Assembly (NCBI GenBank): GCA_964389805.1
Contig: CAYMFU010000131.1
Coordinates: 6,554 to 70,553 of the forward strand
Reading direction: 5' to 3'
Origin: JAGTVG01 sp964389805
GTDB lineage: Bacteria > Bacteroidota > Bacteroidia > Cytophagales > Cyclobacteriaceae
DNA length: 64,000 nucleotides
A program made the position numbers and the translations under genes. Of the stretch, positions 55,019 to 63,106 are shown piece after piece; positions within the stretch are counted from its first letter, which is position 1; every line of letters begins with the position of its first letter. Below the pieces are notes generated by a model, which searched no databases, was not told the origin of the DNA, and saw nothing but the letters and a program-made list of their open reading frames with translations.

Positions 55019-55516
55019 TCAGTCCGGCAATCGGGCACCAATTTTTTGAATTAATTGATCAGGCTCTACCAAAAGGTTTTTTATAAATGTAAATGCAGAT
55101 TCCAGATTTTTCTGGGCCTTTTCTGATAATCCTTCCTGAAGTTGGAACTCATATCCTTTGATGTGTAAAAGAAAAGTCTCAGGTGTATAATGGTATATTT
55201 TATTACAGAGGTTCAGCACAAATGAAGGTGATGCCGAGTGCATGGAATAATTTACCTTATCAGATGGTTCAACCCGTGTAACAATAAAATCATCTATTTC
55301 TTCAATTGAAGCATCTATAAAAATGACGATATCATAATCCCGGATAGTATAGGCGTCCTCAATGTTGAGTTGGTAATTGGAATCAACTGATATATTTTTA
55401 CTACCTTTCTTAATTATCCATTTTTCAACCAGGTCTATTAAGATTGGTCCCAAACCATCATCCTTCCTGCCGGGATTACCGTAACCGTATAACAATATGT
55501 TCAACATTTTACTCAA
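55019..55516 (-). CDS. hoxW: [NiFe]-hydrogenase maturation protease
   Basis: A 165-residue HycI/HoxW-type endopeptidase that trims the C-terminus of the hydrogenase large subunit after nickel insertion. The N-terminal motif is YGYGNPGRKDDGLGP, and the metal-sensing Asp lies in IFIDAS. It starts one base after hoxH stops and is the last gene of the rex-hox run. Its target is surely HoxH, which has a 25-residue tail after the nickel ligands. Confidence 0.93.
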   Translation of the reverse strand: MSKMLNILLYGYGNPGRKDDGLGPILIDLVEKWIIKKGSKNISVDSNYQLNIEDAYTIRDYDIVIFIDASIEEIDDFIVTRVEPSDKVNYSMHSASPSFVLNLCNKIYHYTPETFLLHIKGYEFQLQEGLSEKAQKNLESAFTFIKNLLVEPDQLIQKIGARLPD

Positions 55517-55517
55517 G

Positions 55518-56969
55518 CTATTCAGATCTTAAAGTATCGATCACTTCTTCCTTTGAATTATACAAGGTAATTTCCAAAGGCATTTTTCCAAGAGCATGTG
55601 TAGCGCAGCTTAAACATGGATCATATGCACGTATTGCAGTTTCGACAGCATTCAGCATTCCTTCTGTAATTTTTTCATGCCCATTCATATAGGATTTCGC
55701 CACTAACTCCACAGCTCTGTTCATTGGGGTATTATTATTGGTTGTTGAAACAATAAGATTCGCCATTTCTATCTGATCGTCCTTGTTGATCCGGTAATGG
55801 TGGAACAAGGTTCCCCGTGGCGCTTCAATTAATCCTACACCTTCTATCGTCTTATTCCCTTTTCTTACCAACTCTCCTTCAAGAATATCAGGATCATTTA
55901 GTAATTCTTTAATCATTTCAGCAGCATGAAGTGTTTCAATTAACCGTGCCCAATGCATATGCATAGACATATTATTCGGTTTCCCATTAGTGTAGGCCTT
56001 GAAAATCTCAAATTCTTTTTGAGCTAGTGGGGTTGGTATAAAGTCACAGGTATTCAGTCTTGCCAAAGGACCAACAGTATACCACCCTTCCTTATTCCCC
56101 AGCGATCGAAGGTAGGGAAACTTCATATAGCTCCAGGATTTCACCTCTTCGGCTATATAATCCAGATAATCCTGATAATCCACATCATGCAGGATCTTAT
56201 TGCCTTCCGTATCTACTGCCCGGATAACTCCATGATATATATCCAGCGCACCGTCCTTCCGGACTAAGCTGAGATGGCTGGAAGGGAATTTTGCAAAATT
56301 ATCAATAAGGTCTTTATTCTTATTATGATAATCCTTGAACAGATCGAGTGCTCCCTGGGCCCAGGCAATCATTTGATCTACATTTAAAGGATCCTTCCCG
56401 ATCAGGAATTTCATTTTCTCCTCTATGGAAAGACATTTATTAATACCTCCTGGTATGGCACCGGTACCATGGATCTTTTTCCCTGCTGTAGCCTCGATAA
56501 TTTCCTGGCCAAACTTTCGCATCATTACCCCCTGGACAGCCAGGTCTTTAAATTCTTTGGCTACTTCCAGTACATTCCTTTTAGCAGGATCAGCATCAAT
56601 ACCGAACAGCAGATCCGGAGATACAAGATGGAAGAAATGTAATGAGTGAGACTGGAAGAACTGGCCATAATGCATCAATCGCCTCATTTTTTCAGCAGTA
56701 GGTGACATATTATCCGGTCCTACCCCTACAATTACATCCAATGCTTTAGCAGCAGCCAGATGGTGACTTACTGGACAAATGCCACATAGTCTCTGAACCA
56801 ATACAGGGGCTTCCCAGTAGGGCCTTCCCTGGATAAATCTTTCAAATCCCCTGAATTCAACAATATGTAATCTGGTCTGGACAACATTGTTTTCATCGTC
56901 CAGGTGTATGGTAACTTTACCGTGTCCTTCAACGCGGGTTACGGGTTCTATGGTTAATTTCTGTCCCAT
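55518..56969 (-). CDS. hoxH: NAD-linked [NiFe]-hydrogenase large subunit
   Basis: A 483-residue catalytic subunit that holds the NiFe(CN)2CO centre. The nickel ligands are C62 and C65 in RLCGICPVSHH and C452 and C455 in DPCLSCATH. The 25 residues after H458 should be removed by HoxW. The start TIEPVTRVEGHGKV is typical. With HoxY, HoxU and HoxF it forms a soluble bidirectional H2:NAD+ oxidoreductase (group 3d). Confidence 0.95.
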   Translation of the reverse strand: MGQKLTIEPVTRVEGHGKVTIHLDDENNVVQTRLHIVEFRGFERFIQGRPYWEAPVLVQRLCGICPVSHHLAAAKALDVIVGVGPDNMSPTAEKMRRLMHYGQFFQSHSLHFFHLVSPDLLFGIDADPAKRNVLEVAKEFKDLAVQGVMMRKFGQEIIEATAGKKIHGTGAIPGGINKCLSIEEKMKFLIGKDPLNVDQMIAWAQGALDLFKDYHNKNKDLIDNFAKFPSSHLSLVRKDGALDIYHGVIRAVDTEGNKILHDVDYQDYLDYIAEEVKSWSYMKFPYLRSLGNKEGWYTVGPLARLNTCDFIPTPLAQKEFEIFKAYTNGKPNNMSMHMHWARLIETLHAAEMIKELLNDPDILEGELVRKGNKTIEGVGLIEAPRGTLFHHYRINKDDQIEMANLIVSTTNNNTPMNRAVELVAKSYMNGHEKITEGMLNAVETAIRAYDPCLSCATHALGKMPLEITLYNSKEEVIDTLRSE

Positions 56970-56980
56970 GATGTTGTGTT

Positions 56981-57529
56981 TTAGTCGTATTTAAATGCTT
57001 CGTATGGAACTTTTAATTCCTTTCCTGTAATTAGAGCAACCAAGGCTTCGTAGATCATATCAGCATGAGGAGGGCAACCCGGGAGGTGGAAATCAATCTT
57101 AACCACTTCATGGCAAGGGTATACCTTATCTAATATTAGAGGTAGTTCTTCATCATTCGGTATGATCCGTTCTTCATTGTTCTCAACACTTGGACCATCA
57201 AGATAGGCTTCCTCCAGACATTCTCTCAATGGAATATTATTTCTTAATGCAGGTAATCCACCCATTATGGCGCATTCACCAACAGAGACGAGAATTTTAC
57301 AATTTTCCCTGAAATCTTTAAGAACATGGATGTTTTCGCTGTTACAAACTCCCCCTTCAATCAATCCTACATCACATTTTTTAGTAAATTTTTTAATGTC
57401 ATTGATGGGTGATTTGTTGAATTCAACAAGTTCAGCCAATTCAAGTATCCTTTCATCGATGTCCAGAAAAGACATGTGGCATCCAAAACACCCGGCCAAT
57501 GAAGTTGTCGCTATAATAGGCTTGCTCAT
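56981..57529 (-). CDS. hoxY: NAD-linked [NiFe]-hydrogenase small subunit
   Basis: A 182-residue small subunit that passes electrons from the nickel centre. The proximal [4Fe-4S] ligands are C14 and C17 (LAGCFGC), C86 (VGECAIMGG) and C152 (LPGCPPHAD). It lacks a Tat signal and the extra C-terminal clusters of membrane enzymes, which fits a cytoplasmic group 3 hydrogenase. It is 11 bases from both neighbours. Confidence 0.94.
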   Translation of the reverse strand: MSKPIIATTSLAGCFGCHMSFLDIDERILELAELVEFNKSPINDIKKFTKKCDVGLIEGGVCNSENIHVLKDFRENCKILVSVGECAIMGGLPALRNNIPLRECLEEAYLDGPSVENNEERIIPNDEELPLILDKVYPCHEVVKIDFHLPGCPPHADMIYEALVALITGKELKVPYEAFKYD

Positions 57530-57540
57530 ATATCACTTAT

Positions 57541-58251
57541 TTATATTTCAGTTGCTTTAATTTCCTGTATATCTGACCCAATAGGATCCTTATCATATTT
57601 CCTTTCTCCAATTGGAACAATAAATCCAATTTCCTTCTTCAGAATGGCTCCAACCGGACATATATCCATGGCTTCCTGGGCCTTTTCGTCAGTCATATTG
57701 GCTGATAATTTGGTATCAATATTAATGACTACTTTATGCCCCCTTCTTTTGAAGGCAAAAATGCTCTTGCCATCATCGTCCTTAATTCCACGAATGCATC
57801 GCTTGCAAAGAATACATCGATTATGATCTTTTAACAATTTACCAGTGGCTTCGATATCCCGGTCAGGGAACTGATATGGAAATCGTGGAGCTGGAATACT
57901 ATATTTATAGGCGATCGCCTGTAGATCGCAATTGCCACTTTTCTCACAAAATGGGCAATAATGATTCCCCTCAACCAGCAACAATTCAATGATGGATTTT
58001 CGGATATCGATGATATCATCCGTATTGTTTTCGATTTCCATTCCTTCGGCCACCGGCGTGGTGCAGGCGGTCATTAATTTCCCATTTACTTTAATATTAC
58101 ATACCCGGCATGAACCTCTGGGTTTTAATCCCGGAAGATTACATAATGTTGGAATGTATTTTTTGTTTGCAGTAGCTGCATCCAGTATGGTCTGGCCTTT
58201 TTCTGCCATACATATTACTCCGTCAATTGTAAAGTTTAATACTTTCGACAT
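57541..58251 (-). CDS. hoxU: hydrogenase diaphorase iron-sulfur subunit
   Basis: A 236-residue NuoG-like electron-transfer subunit. A [2Fe-2S] domain uses C37, C48, C51 and C63. A His-ligated [4Fe-4S] site is H97, C99, C102, C108 (HYCPFCEKSGNC). A further [4Fe-4S] site starts C146, C149, C152 (CILCKRC) with a later Cys in CPVGAI. It links HoxY to HoxF. A full NuoG molybdopterin-fold part is absent, so this is HoxU rather than complex I. Confidence 0.93.
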   Translation of the reverse strand: MSKVLNFTIDGVICMAEKGQTILDAATANKKYIPTLCNLPGLKPRGSCRVCNIKVNGKLMTACTTPVAEGMEIENNTDDIIDIRKSIIELLLVEGNHYCPFCEKSGNCDLQAIAYKYSIPAPRFPYQFPDRDIEATGKLLKDHNRCILCKRCIRGIKDDDGKSIFAFKRRGHKVVINIDTKLSANMTDEKAQEAMDICPVGAILKKEIGFIVPIGERKYDKDPIGSDIQEIKATEI

Positions 58252-58272
58252 ATTCTATTCCAGTTTAAAAAG

Positions 58273-60069
58273 TTAAAATGATTTTCTACCTGTTATTTCA
58301 AATGAATCCTTTAAAGCTGCATGAATATCGAATCCTTCATCGAATGTCTTATTCTTCTGGATCCTCGCTTCATATAGCTCTGGAAAATTCCTCAGAGTAG
58401 TAAGAATCGGGTTTAGAGCTGTCTGCCCTAATCCACAGCGGTTTCCCTTCATTATATGGCGCCATGCATACATATCGTCAAGGTCTTTTTGTACACCCCT
58501 GCCACTGAGTATCTTTTTTAGTTTATCTCTGTATATCACACTCAGTGATCTGCACGGGGTGCATGATCCACAGGATTCCTCAACAAAGAAATTCATGAAG
58601 TTCAGTACAATGTCCTTTAGGAGATCACGTTGTTTACCAATGATGATCAACGATCCACCAGTTGCCAGATCCTCATATCCAAGGATCCTGTTAAAATCAT
58701 AAGGAGCAATACATCGACCTGAGGGACCACCCACCTGCACAGCCTGAACCTCTCCCATGGTACCTACAAGATCAAGTATATCATTTACACTGAAACCCCA
58801 TTCGACTTCATATACTCCGGCGTGAAGACAATCACCAGATACGCTCAATACTTTAGTACCGGTTGACTCATGAGTCCCGAATGACCGATACCATTCACCT
58901 CCATGATTAATGATCTGGGTTACGGCTGAGAGTGTTTCAACATTGTTAACTATTGTAGGCTTGTTCAAATACCCTTTTTCAACAGGGAAAGGGGGCCTAT
59001 CACGCGGTTCTCCTCGTTTTCCTTCCGCTGATTCGATCAAAGCTGACTCTTCCCCGCATACATATGCTCCTGCTCCAAATTGAATTCTCACATCAAAATT
59101 GAATCCCTTTTTCTTGCATATATCCTTGCCTAAAAAATTATTTTCCCTGGCTTCCTTGATTACATTTTCAAGATATTCCTCTAGGTATTTATATTCATAT
59201 CTTAAATAGATTATTCCCTCTTCGGCTCCAACAGCGTACCCAGCTATGGCCATTCCTTCCAATAACCTCTTGGGCCTTTCTGTCATAAGAACGCGGTCTT
59301 TAAAAGTTCCAGGCTCTCCTTCATCTGCATTACAAAATATATATTTTCTATCTCCTGGTGCCTTCCTGCAGAACTCCCATTTAAGACCTGTGGGGAAACC
59401 AGCCCCTCCTCTGCCTCGGATATTCGATAATTTCACCTCATCGATCACCTCTTCAGATGACATTTTAATTACTTTTTTTAATGCACTTCCATATTCTGCT
59501 ACAGGTGACAATATAGGTCCGATCTTCCTGATATTGTTACTGACAACAGATTTAATCAACGGATTGCTGTTTGCACCATCACCATAACTTGCTACATACA
59601 TTTCTTCAACATCCTTCCCCTCTTTAATATCACGAATGATCTCACGGGCCCTGAATTTTGTAAGCCGCGTAAAAACCATTCCATTAATGATAGCTGCCGG
59701 TTCCTGATCATTCATTCCGATACATGAAGTATAAAATAAACCAACTTGGCCACCTTCAGAGACCTCCCCGAACTTACATCCGGCTTCTTCTTCAAATACC
59801 CTGGCTACTTCACCACAACCCATCATATAGGCCACTGCACTGTTATTCAGGTAAATATTATACTTACCCAGGGGTGTTAATGAAAAGAAATGGTAGAAAG
59901 AAATGGTTTGTTCTACATCTACATGTGACATGTTCAGGTCCTCAGATATAAGATCAATAGCCTCCGGGGGTATAAATCCCAAAGAATCCTGAATATCAAT
60001 CAGGATATCCATTAAACGGGTTTCATCCTTATTATACTTGGCAAGTATGGACTTGACATCCTTTTTCAT
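58273..60069 (-). CDS. hoxF: hydrogenase diaphorase NAD/FMN subunit, HoxE-HoxF fusion
   Basis: A 598-residue fusion of a NuoE-like domain (about 1-155) and a NuoF-like domain. The NuoF part holds the FMN/NAD loops RGRGGAGFPTGLKWEF, NADEGEPGTFKDR and GAGAYVCGEESAL, plus the [4Fe-4S] site ESCGSCTPCR with a later Cys in NRCGLGQ. It passes electrons between NAD(H) and HoxU. In the NuoE part only C116 matches the four cluster cysteines; the others are near S77, Y81 and N120. The fused layout is like that of Ralstonia HoxF. Confidence 0.93.
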   Translation of the reverse strand: MKKDVKSILAKYNKDETRLMDILIDIQDSLGFIPPEAIDLISEDLNMSHVDVEQTISFYHFFSLTPLGKYNIYLNNSAVAYMMGCGEVARVFEEEAGCKFGEVSEGGQVGLFYTSCIGMNDQEPAAIINGMVFTRLTKFRAREIIRDIKEGKDVEEMYVASYGDGANSNPLIKSVVSNNIRKIGPILSPVAEYGSALKKVIKMSSEEVIDEVKLSNIRGRGGAGFPTGLKWEFCRKAPGDRKYIFCNADEGEPGTFKDRVLMTERPKRLLEGMAIAGYAVGAEEGIIYLRYEYKYLEEYLENVIKEARENNFLGKDICKKKGFNFDVRIQFGAGAYVCGEESALIESAEGKRGEPRDRPPFPVEKGYLNKPTIVNNVETLSAVTQIINHGGEWYRSFGTHESTGTKVLSVSGDCLHAGVYEVEWGFSVNDILDLVGTMGEVQAVQVGGPSGRCIAPYDFNRILGYEDLATGGSLIIIGKQRDLLKDIVLNFMNFFVEESCGSCTPCRSLSVIYRDKLKKILSGRGVQKDLDDMYAWRHIMKGNRCGLGQTALNPILTTLRNFPELYEARIQKNKTFDEGFDIHAALKDSFEITGRKSF

Positions 60070-60105
60070 AAAAATAATTTTGGATTAAAAAATTTTTAAT
60101 AAATA

Positions 60106-60714
60106 TCATTTTTTAGTTATAGTGAATATCAGGTTTTCAATTTCATTCCCAATATTCACATTGTTTATCGCTACTTTAAGGCTTTTTAAATTCATAGAAG
60201 TAAAATTCAGGATTCCTTTGATCCCTCCGGCTTCCATCATGTCAAGGCATCCCATAGCTGCATTCTCAGGCACCGCCAAAATGGCGAGTTTGATATTATT
60301 CTTTTTTATAAATTCTGTCATCTCCTTAATGTGGAAGATCGGGATGTTTGTTTGTCCGTCTATTTTCTCAGGATCCGTATCGAATCCAGCCGACACAATG
60401 ATCCCTTCTTTCTTGAATCCAGGAAAATGCATTAATGCTTGTCCAATTCTTCCTGCTCCAACAATGACGATCTTATGTTTCCTATCAATACCAAGAACCT
60501 CATTTATCTTAATAAGTACTGCTTCAATAGTATATCCACCCTTCTGGGCGCCCCGAATACCAAACTCTCTGAAATCCTTTCGTACCAGGGATGGGGAGAT
60601 GTCGAGTGTATCAGCAAGATTGTCAGAAAATACCTTAACAAATCCTATAGATTTAAGTCTGTTTAGTAAATTCTTATAATTTAATAGCCGGTATACTTTA
60701 TCGTCTGAACCCAT
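60106..60714 (-). CDS. rex: redox-sensing transcriptional repressor Rex
   Basis: A 202-residue NADH/NAD+ sensor. The N-terminal winged helix has VYRLLNYKNLL, DTLDISPSLVRKDFREFG. The Rossmann domain starts VIVGAGRIGQALMHFPGF and contains ILAVPENAAMG. Rex leaves DNA when NADH rises. It is the first gene of the hydrogenase run, 36 bases before hoxF, and has a palindrome at its own promoter. It may also control other redox genes elsewhere. Confidence 0.95.
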   Translation of the reverse strand: MGSDDKVYRLLNYKNLLNRLKSIGFVKVFSDNLADTLDISPSLVRKDFREFGIRGAQKGGYTIEAVLIKINEVLGIDRKHKIVIVGAGRIGQALMHFPGFKKEGIIVSAGFDTDPEKIDGQTNIPIFHIKEMTEFIKKNNIKLAILAVPENAAMGCLDMMEAGGIKGILNFTSMNLKSLKVAINNVNIGNEIENLIFTITKK

Positions 60715-60730
60715 TTTTCCTTACATTATT

Positions 60731-60748
60731 ATGTTACAAAAATAACAT
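60731..60748. promoter_or_regulatory. probable Rex operator overlapping the rex-hox promoter
   Basis: ATGTTA-N6-TAACAT is an inverted repeat with the same half-site spacing as known Rex sites (TTGTGA-N6-TCACAA type). It ends 17 bases before the rex ATG. On the minus strand TATTTTTG (60737-60744), a TAnnTTTG -7 element, lies inside it, so binding would block RNA polymerase. Confidence 0.65.
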
Positions 60749-61039
60749 GTTTTTAATCTAAATACGATATTTAATTATGTTTTTTATTTGTCATGTTAAA
60801 AAAATATGGCAGATATTGTGACAAGTGTTTTTAATTTCTCAAATAAAAAAATTGTTCAGAACATATATTATATATATCGAAGGGATTTTAATTTCAGTTA
60901 AAGGATTAAGAAAACATGTTTAGATCATTTTTCATTTTTAAGTATGTATAACTTGAACTATAGAATCAAACCGTTTTTAAATCGATTTATCAATTAATAT
61001 TTGGCAGAATACCGCACTTTCGGAAAGAAATTAGATAGA
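60749..61039. other. divergent intergenic region
   Basis: About 290 AT-rich bases between the rex operator and the promoter of the CotH-like gene. A TTGTGACAA (60816 region) is a lone Rex-like half-site. No gene or RNA was recognised. Confidence 0.35.
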
Positions 61040-61047
61040 TACATTTG
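61040..61047 (+). promoter_or_regulatory. predicted -7 element of the CotH-like gene
   Basis: TACATTTG fits TAnnTTTG, 59 bases before the ATG. There is no matched -33 element. Confidence 0.4.
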
Positions 61048-61105
61048 TTTATGATTTAATTTTTAATAAATTATTGAGCAATTTTCTATATAAAAAGCCT
61101 CTATT

Positions 61106-62167
61106 ATGCGAAAGATCACTACCCAATTCTGGAGATTTCTGTTTGTACTATGTTGTTTTGCAATAAGTTCAATGACATTTGCTCAATCTGAGGGAGTATC
61201 CGGAAATTCCTACTCCGAACTTTTTAATATCAATAATCCATTCGAACTTGACCTCATCTTCGACGTTAAGAATTTCATAAAGAAAAAAGATACAGAAGAG
61301 TATTTCGAGGCTAAAATTGCCTACAAAACCAGTGCCGGAGATTCCGTTCATAAAAATGTTAAGATCAGGGCCAGAGGGCATGTAAGAAAAAGGATCTGTT
61401 ATATCCCTCCAATACGGATTGACTTTGATGATGAAGATTACCAGGTTGATCTTTTCGATTCCTTTGGGAAGGTTAAATTAGTATCTACCTGCAGAGTCGC
61501 TTCAAATCATGAACAATTTTTAATAAAGGAGTATTTATCCTACAAGATTTATGAAACTATAACAGACATAAGTTTCAAGACCTACTATCTTAAAATTAAC
61601 TTTATCGACAGCCAGGGAAAAAAGAAACCATTTACCAGTTATTCTTTTATTCTTGAAGATATCGACGAACTGGCAGAAAGGCATAATGCAATAGAAGTGG
61701 AGAACATGGGGCTGTTAGAGTCGCAACTCGACAGGCAGACAATGAACCTTTTCTCAATGTACCAGTATCTGATAAGCAATGTCGATTGGCACATTCCTAG
61801 TAAGCACAATGTCAAACTGATCAAAAGTAATGATCATAGAAAACCTTTACCTATGCCTGTCCCCTATGATCTGGATTATTGTGGAATTGTCAATACGAAT
61901 TACGCGATTCCTCAGCCCAGGGTCCCGATTGAATCCTTAACACAAAGGTATTGGATTGGTAACTGCCTAACAGATGAAGAATTTTCTACTATAAGTGCGA
62001 CTTTCCTGGAAAATAAAGATGAGATCATTAGCATATTTGAAGAATGTGAATCCCTGGATAAAATTCATAGGAATACTGCAGTAAAATTTATCAAACAATA
62101 TTATAATATGATTGAAAAGAGTGAACAGCAGGCAATGAGGACTATATTAAAAGATTGTGACCAATAA
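61106..62167 (+). CDS. secreted CotH-kinase-like protein
   Basis: A 353-residue exported protein. The signal peptide ends near TFAQ (about 27). The body resembles the CotH/spore-coat kinase fold: KIRARGHVRKRIC with PPIRIDF, EQFLIKEYLSYKIYETI, SFILEDIDELAERH, and NVDWHIPSKHNVKL (catalytic-loop-like) followed by PVPYDLDYCG (DxD-like metal site). The match is by pattern, not by search. Such proteins phosphorylate secreted targets in other organisms. Here the target is unknown. Confidence 0.65.
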   Translation: MRKITTQFWRFLFVLCCFAISSMTFAQSEGVSGNSYSELFNINNPFELDLIFDVKNFIKKKDTEEYFEAKIAYKTSAGDSVHKNVKIRARGHVRKRICYIPPIRIDFDDEDYQVDLFDSFGKVKLVSTCRVASNHEQFLIKEYLSYKIYETITDISFKTYYLKINFIDSQGKKKPFTSYSFILEDIDELAERHNAIEVENMGLLESQLDRQTMNLFSMYQYLISNVDWHIPSKHNVKLIKSNDHRKPLPMPVPYDLDYCGIVNTNYAIPQPRVPIESLTQRYWIGNCLTDEEFSTISATFLENKDEIISIFEECESLDKIHRNTAVKFIKQYYNMIEKSEQQAMRTILKDCDQ

Positions 62168-62179
62168 CCTCCAGAATAC

Positions 62180-62893
62180 TTACAAGCCCAAAAACTGTAT
62201 GCCTATCCCGCTTAGGAAAATAAATGCTCCGGCAATAGCGTGGCTGTAACGTTCCATCTTCCCAAAATGGATCAGCTTCAGCCCTGAAGCGGATAAATAA
62301 ACGATACCTGTCATGGTCAGGATTGTTGAAACGGAAAATGCAGTGACCACCAGGATCAGGCCAACTATGCTTCCCTCAGAAGCAGGAAATATCAGAATGG
62401 GAATAAGGGGTTCGCACGGTCCGAAAACAAAAATGATAAATAATATCCAGGGAGTAATATTTTTCCCTTTGGCTCCTTCATGAACGTGCTTATGTTCTCC
62501 TGAATGAACATGTAAATGCTTATGCACATTGCCATCCATATGCTTGTGCCAGTGTGTATGAGGTTTGTTATGATAAGCTTTAAAAACACCCCAGGCGAAA
62601 TAAATCCCCCCAAATATGATCAGAAGCCATGCAGCTATATTTCCTCTAGAACCCTCGAAAAGCTCAATACTATATAAACTCCAGCCAAAAAATACTCCGA
62701 GCAGACCCAGGATAATTGATCCGCCTACATGTCCCAGTCCACATAGTACTGTAATAAACATAGTTTTAACAGTGGACCAGTTACGGGATTTTGATAGCAG
62801 GATAAAAGGTAAATAATGATCAGGACCCAGCAAAGTATGAAAAAAGCCTATTGATGCAGCACTAATCAGTAAAACCAATAATGAATCCTCCAT
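62180..62893 (-). CDS. UreH/NicO-like membrane transporter with His-rich loop
   Basis: A 237-residue protein with about six spans. The first span holds HTLLGPDHYLPF, similar to the His/Asp-His motif of nickel/cobalt NicO-type permeases, and a later FGPCEPLIP segment fits the UreH/TauE-like group. A cytosolic or periplasmic loop (about 108-138) has 12 His in 31 residues. Nickel or another metal is a likely substrate, and the hydrogenase operon nearby needs nickel. The direction of transport is unknown. Confidence 0.75.
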   Translation of the reverse strand: MEDSLLVLLISAASIGFFHTLLGPDHYLPFILLSKSRNWSTVKTMFITVLCGLGHVGGSIILGLLGVFFGWSLYSIELFEGSRGNIAAWLLIIFGGIYFAWGVFKAYHNKPHTHWHKHMDGNVHKHLHVHSGEHKHVHEGAKGKNITPWILFIIFVFGPCEPLIPILIFPASEGSIVGLILVVTAFSVSTILTMTGIVYLSASGLKLIHFGKMERYSHAIAGAFIFLSGIGIQFLGL

Positions 62894-62966
62894 TAGAGTT
62901 CAATTAAAAAGTATTATAAATTTAAGACTTTAAACATAAAATAAAGCAACAAGCTCAATAAATTGA

Positions 62967-63093
62967 ATAGACTGTCTTAAAAGAAGATCAAAATCCTGAT
63001 CCGGAATGCCTATCTGGAAATGTTGACAATTAAAATGTACAACACCGGACCTGTTTCAGGAATTAAGACCTAATATCTTATAAGACAGTCTAT
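62967..63093. mobile_element. 127-bp MITE-like inverted-repeat element
   Basis: Both ends, read inward, begin ATAGACTGTCTTA, then A or T, then AAGA, so 17 of 18 bases match as terminal inverted repeats. A TA dinucleotide flanks the GACTGTC core on each side, as IS630/Tc1-type insertions leave. Shorter nested pairs (TCCTGA/TCAGGA, GTTGACA/TGTACAAC) lie inside, so it could fold into a long hairpin. It has no coding capacity. It begins 14 bases past the pyrophosphatase stop and may also act as its 3' end structure. Confidence 0.5.
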
Positions 63094-63106
63094 ACTTAAT
63101 TATTTA

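Noticed and set aside
55518..60069. Reading the cluster as respiratory complex I (nuoE, nuoF, nuoG)
   Set aside because: HoxH and HoxY carry the NiFe and proximal cluster motifs, HoxU lacks the long NuoG C-terminal part, and a maturation protease closes the run, so a bidirectional hydrogenase fits better.
60122..60679. 185-codon open frame on the + strand opposite rex
   Set aside because: It is an antisense shadow of a well-supported gene; the translation is low-complexity and hydrophobic with no family look.
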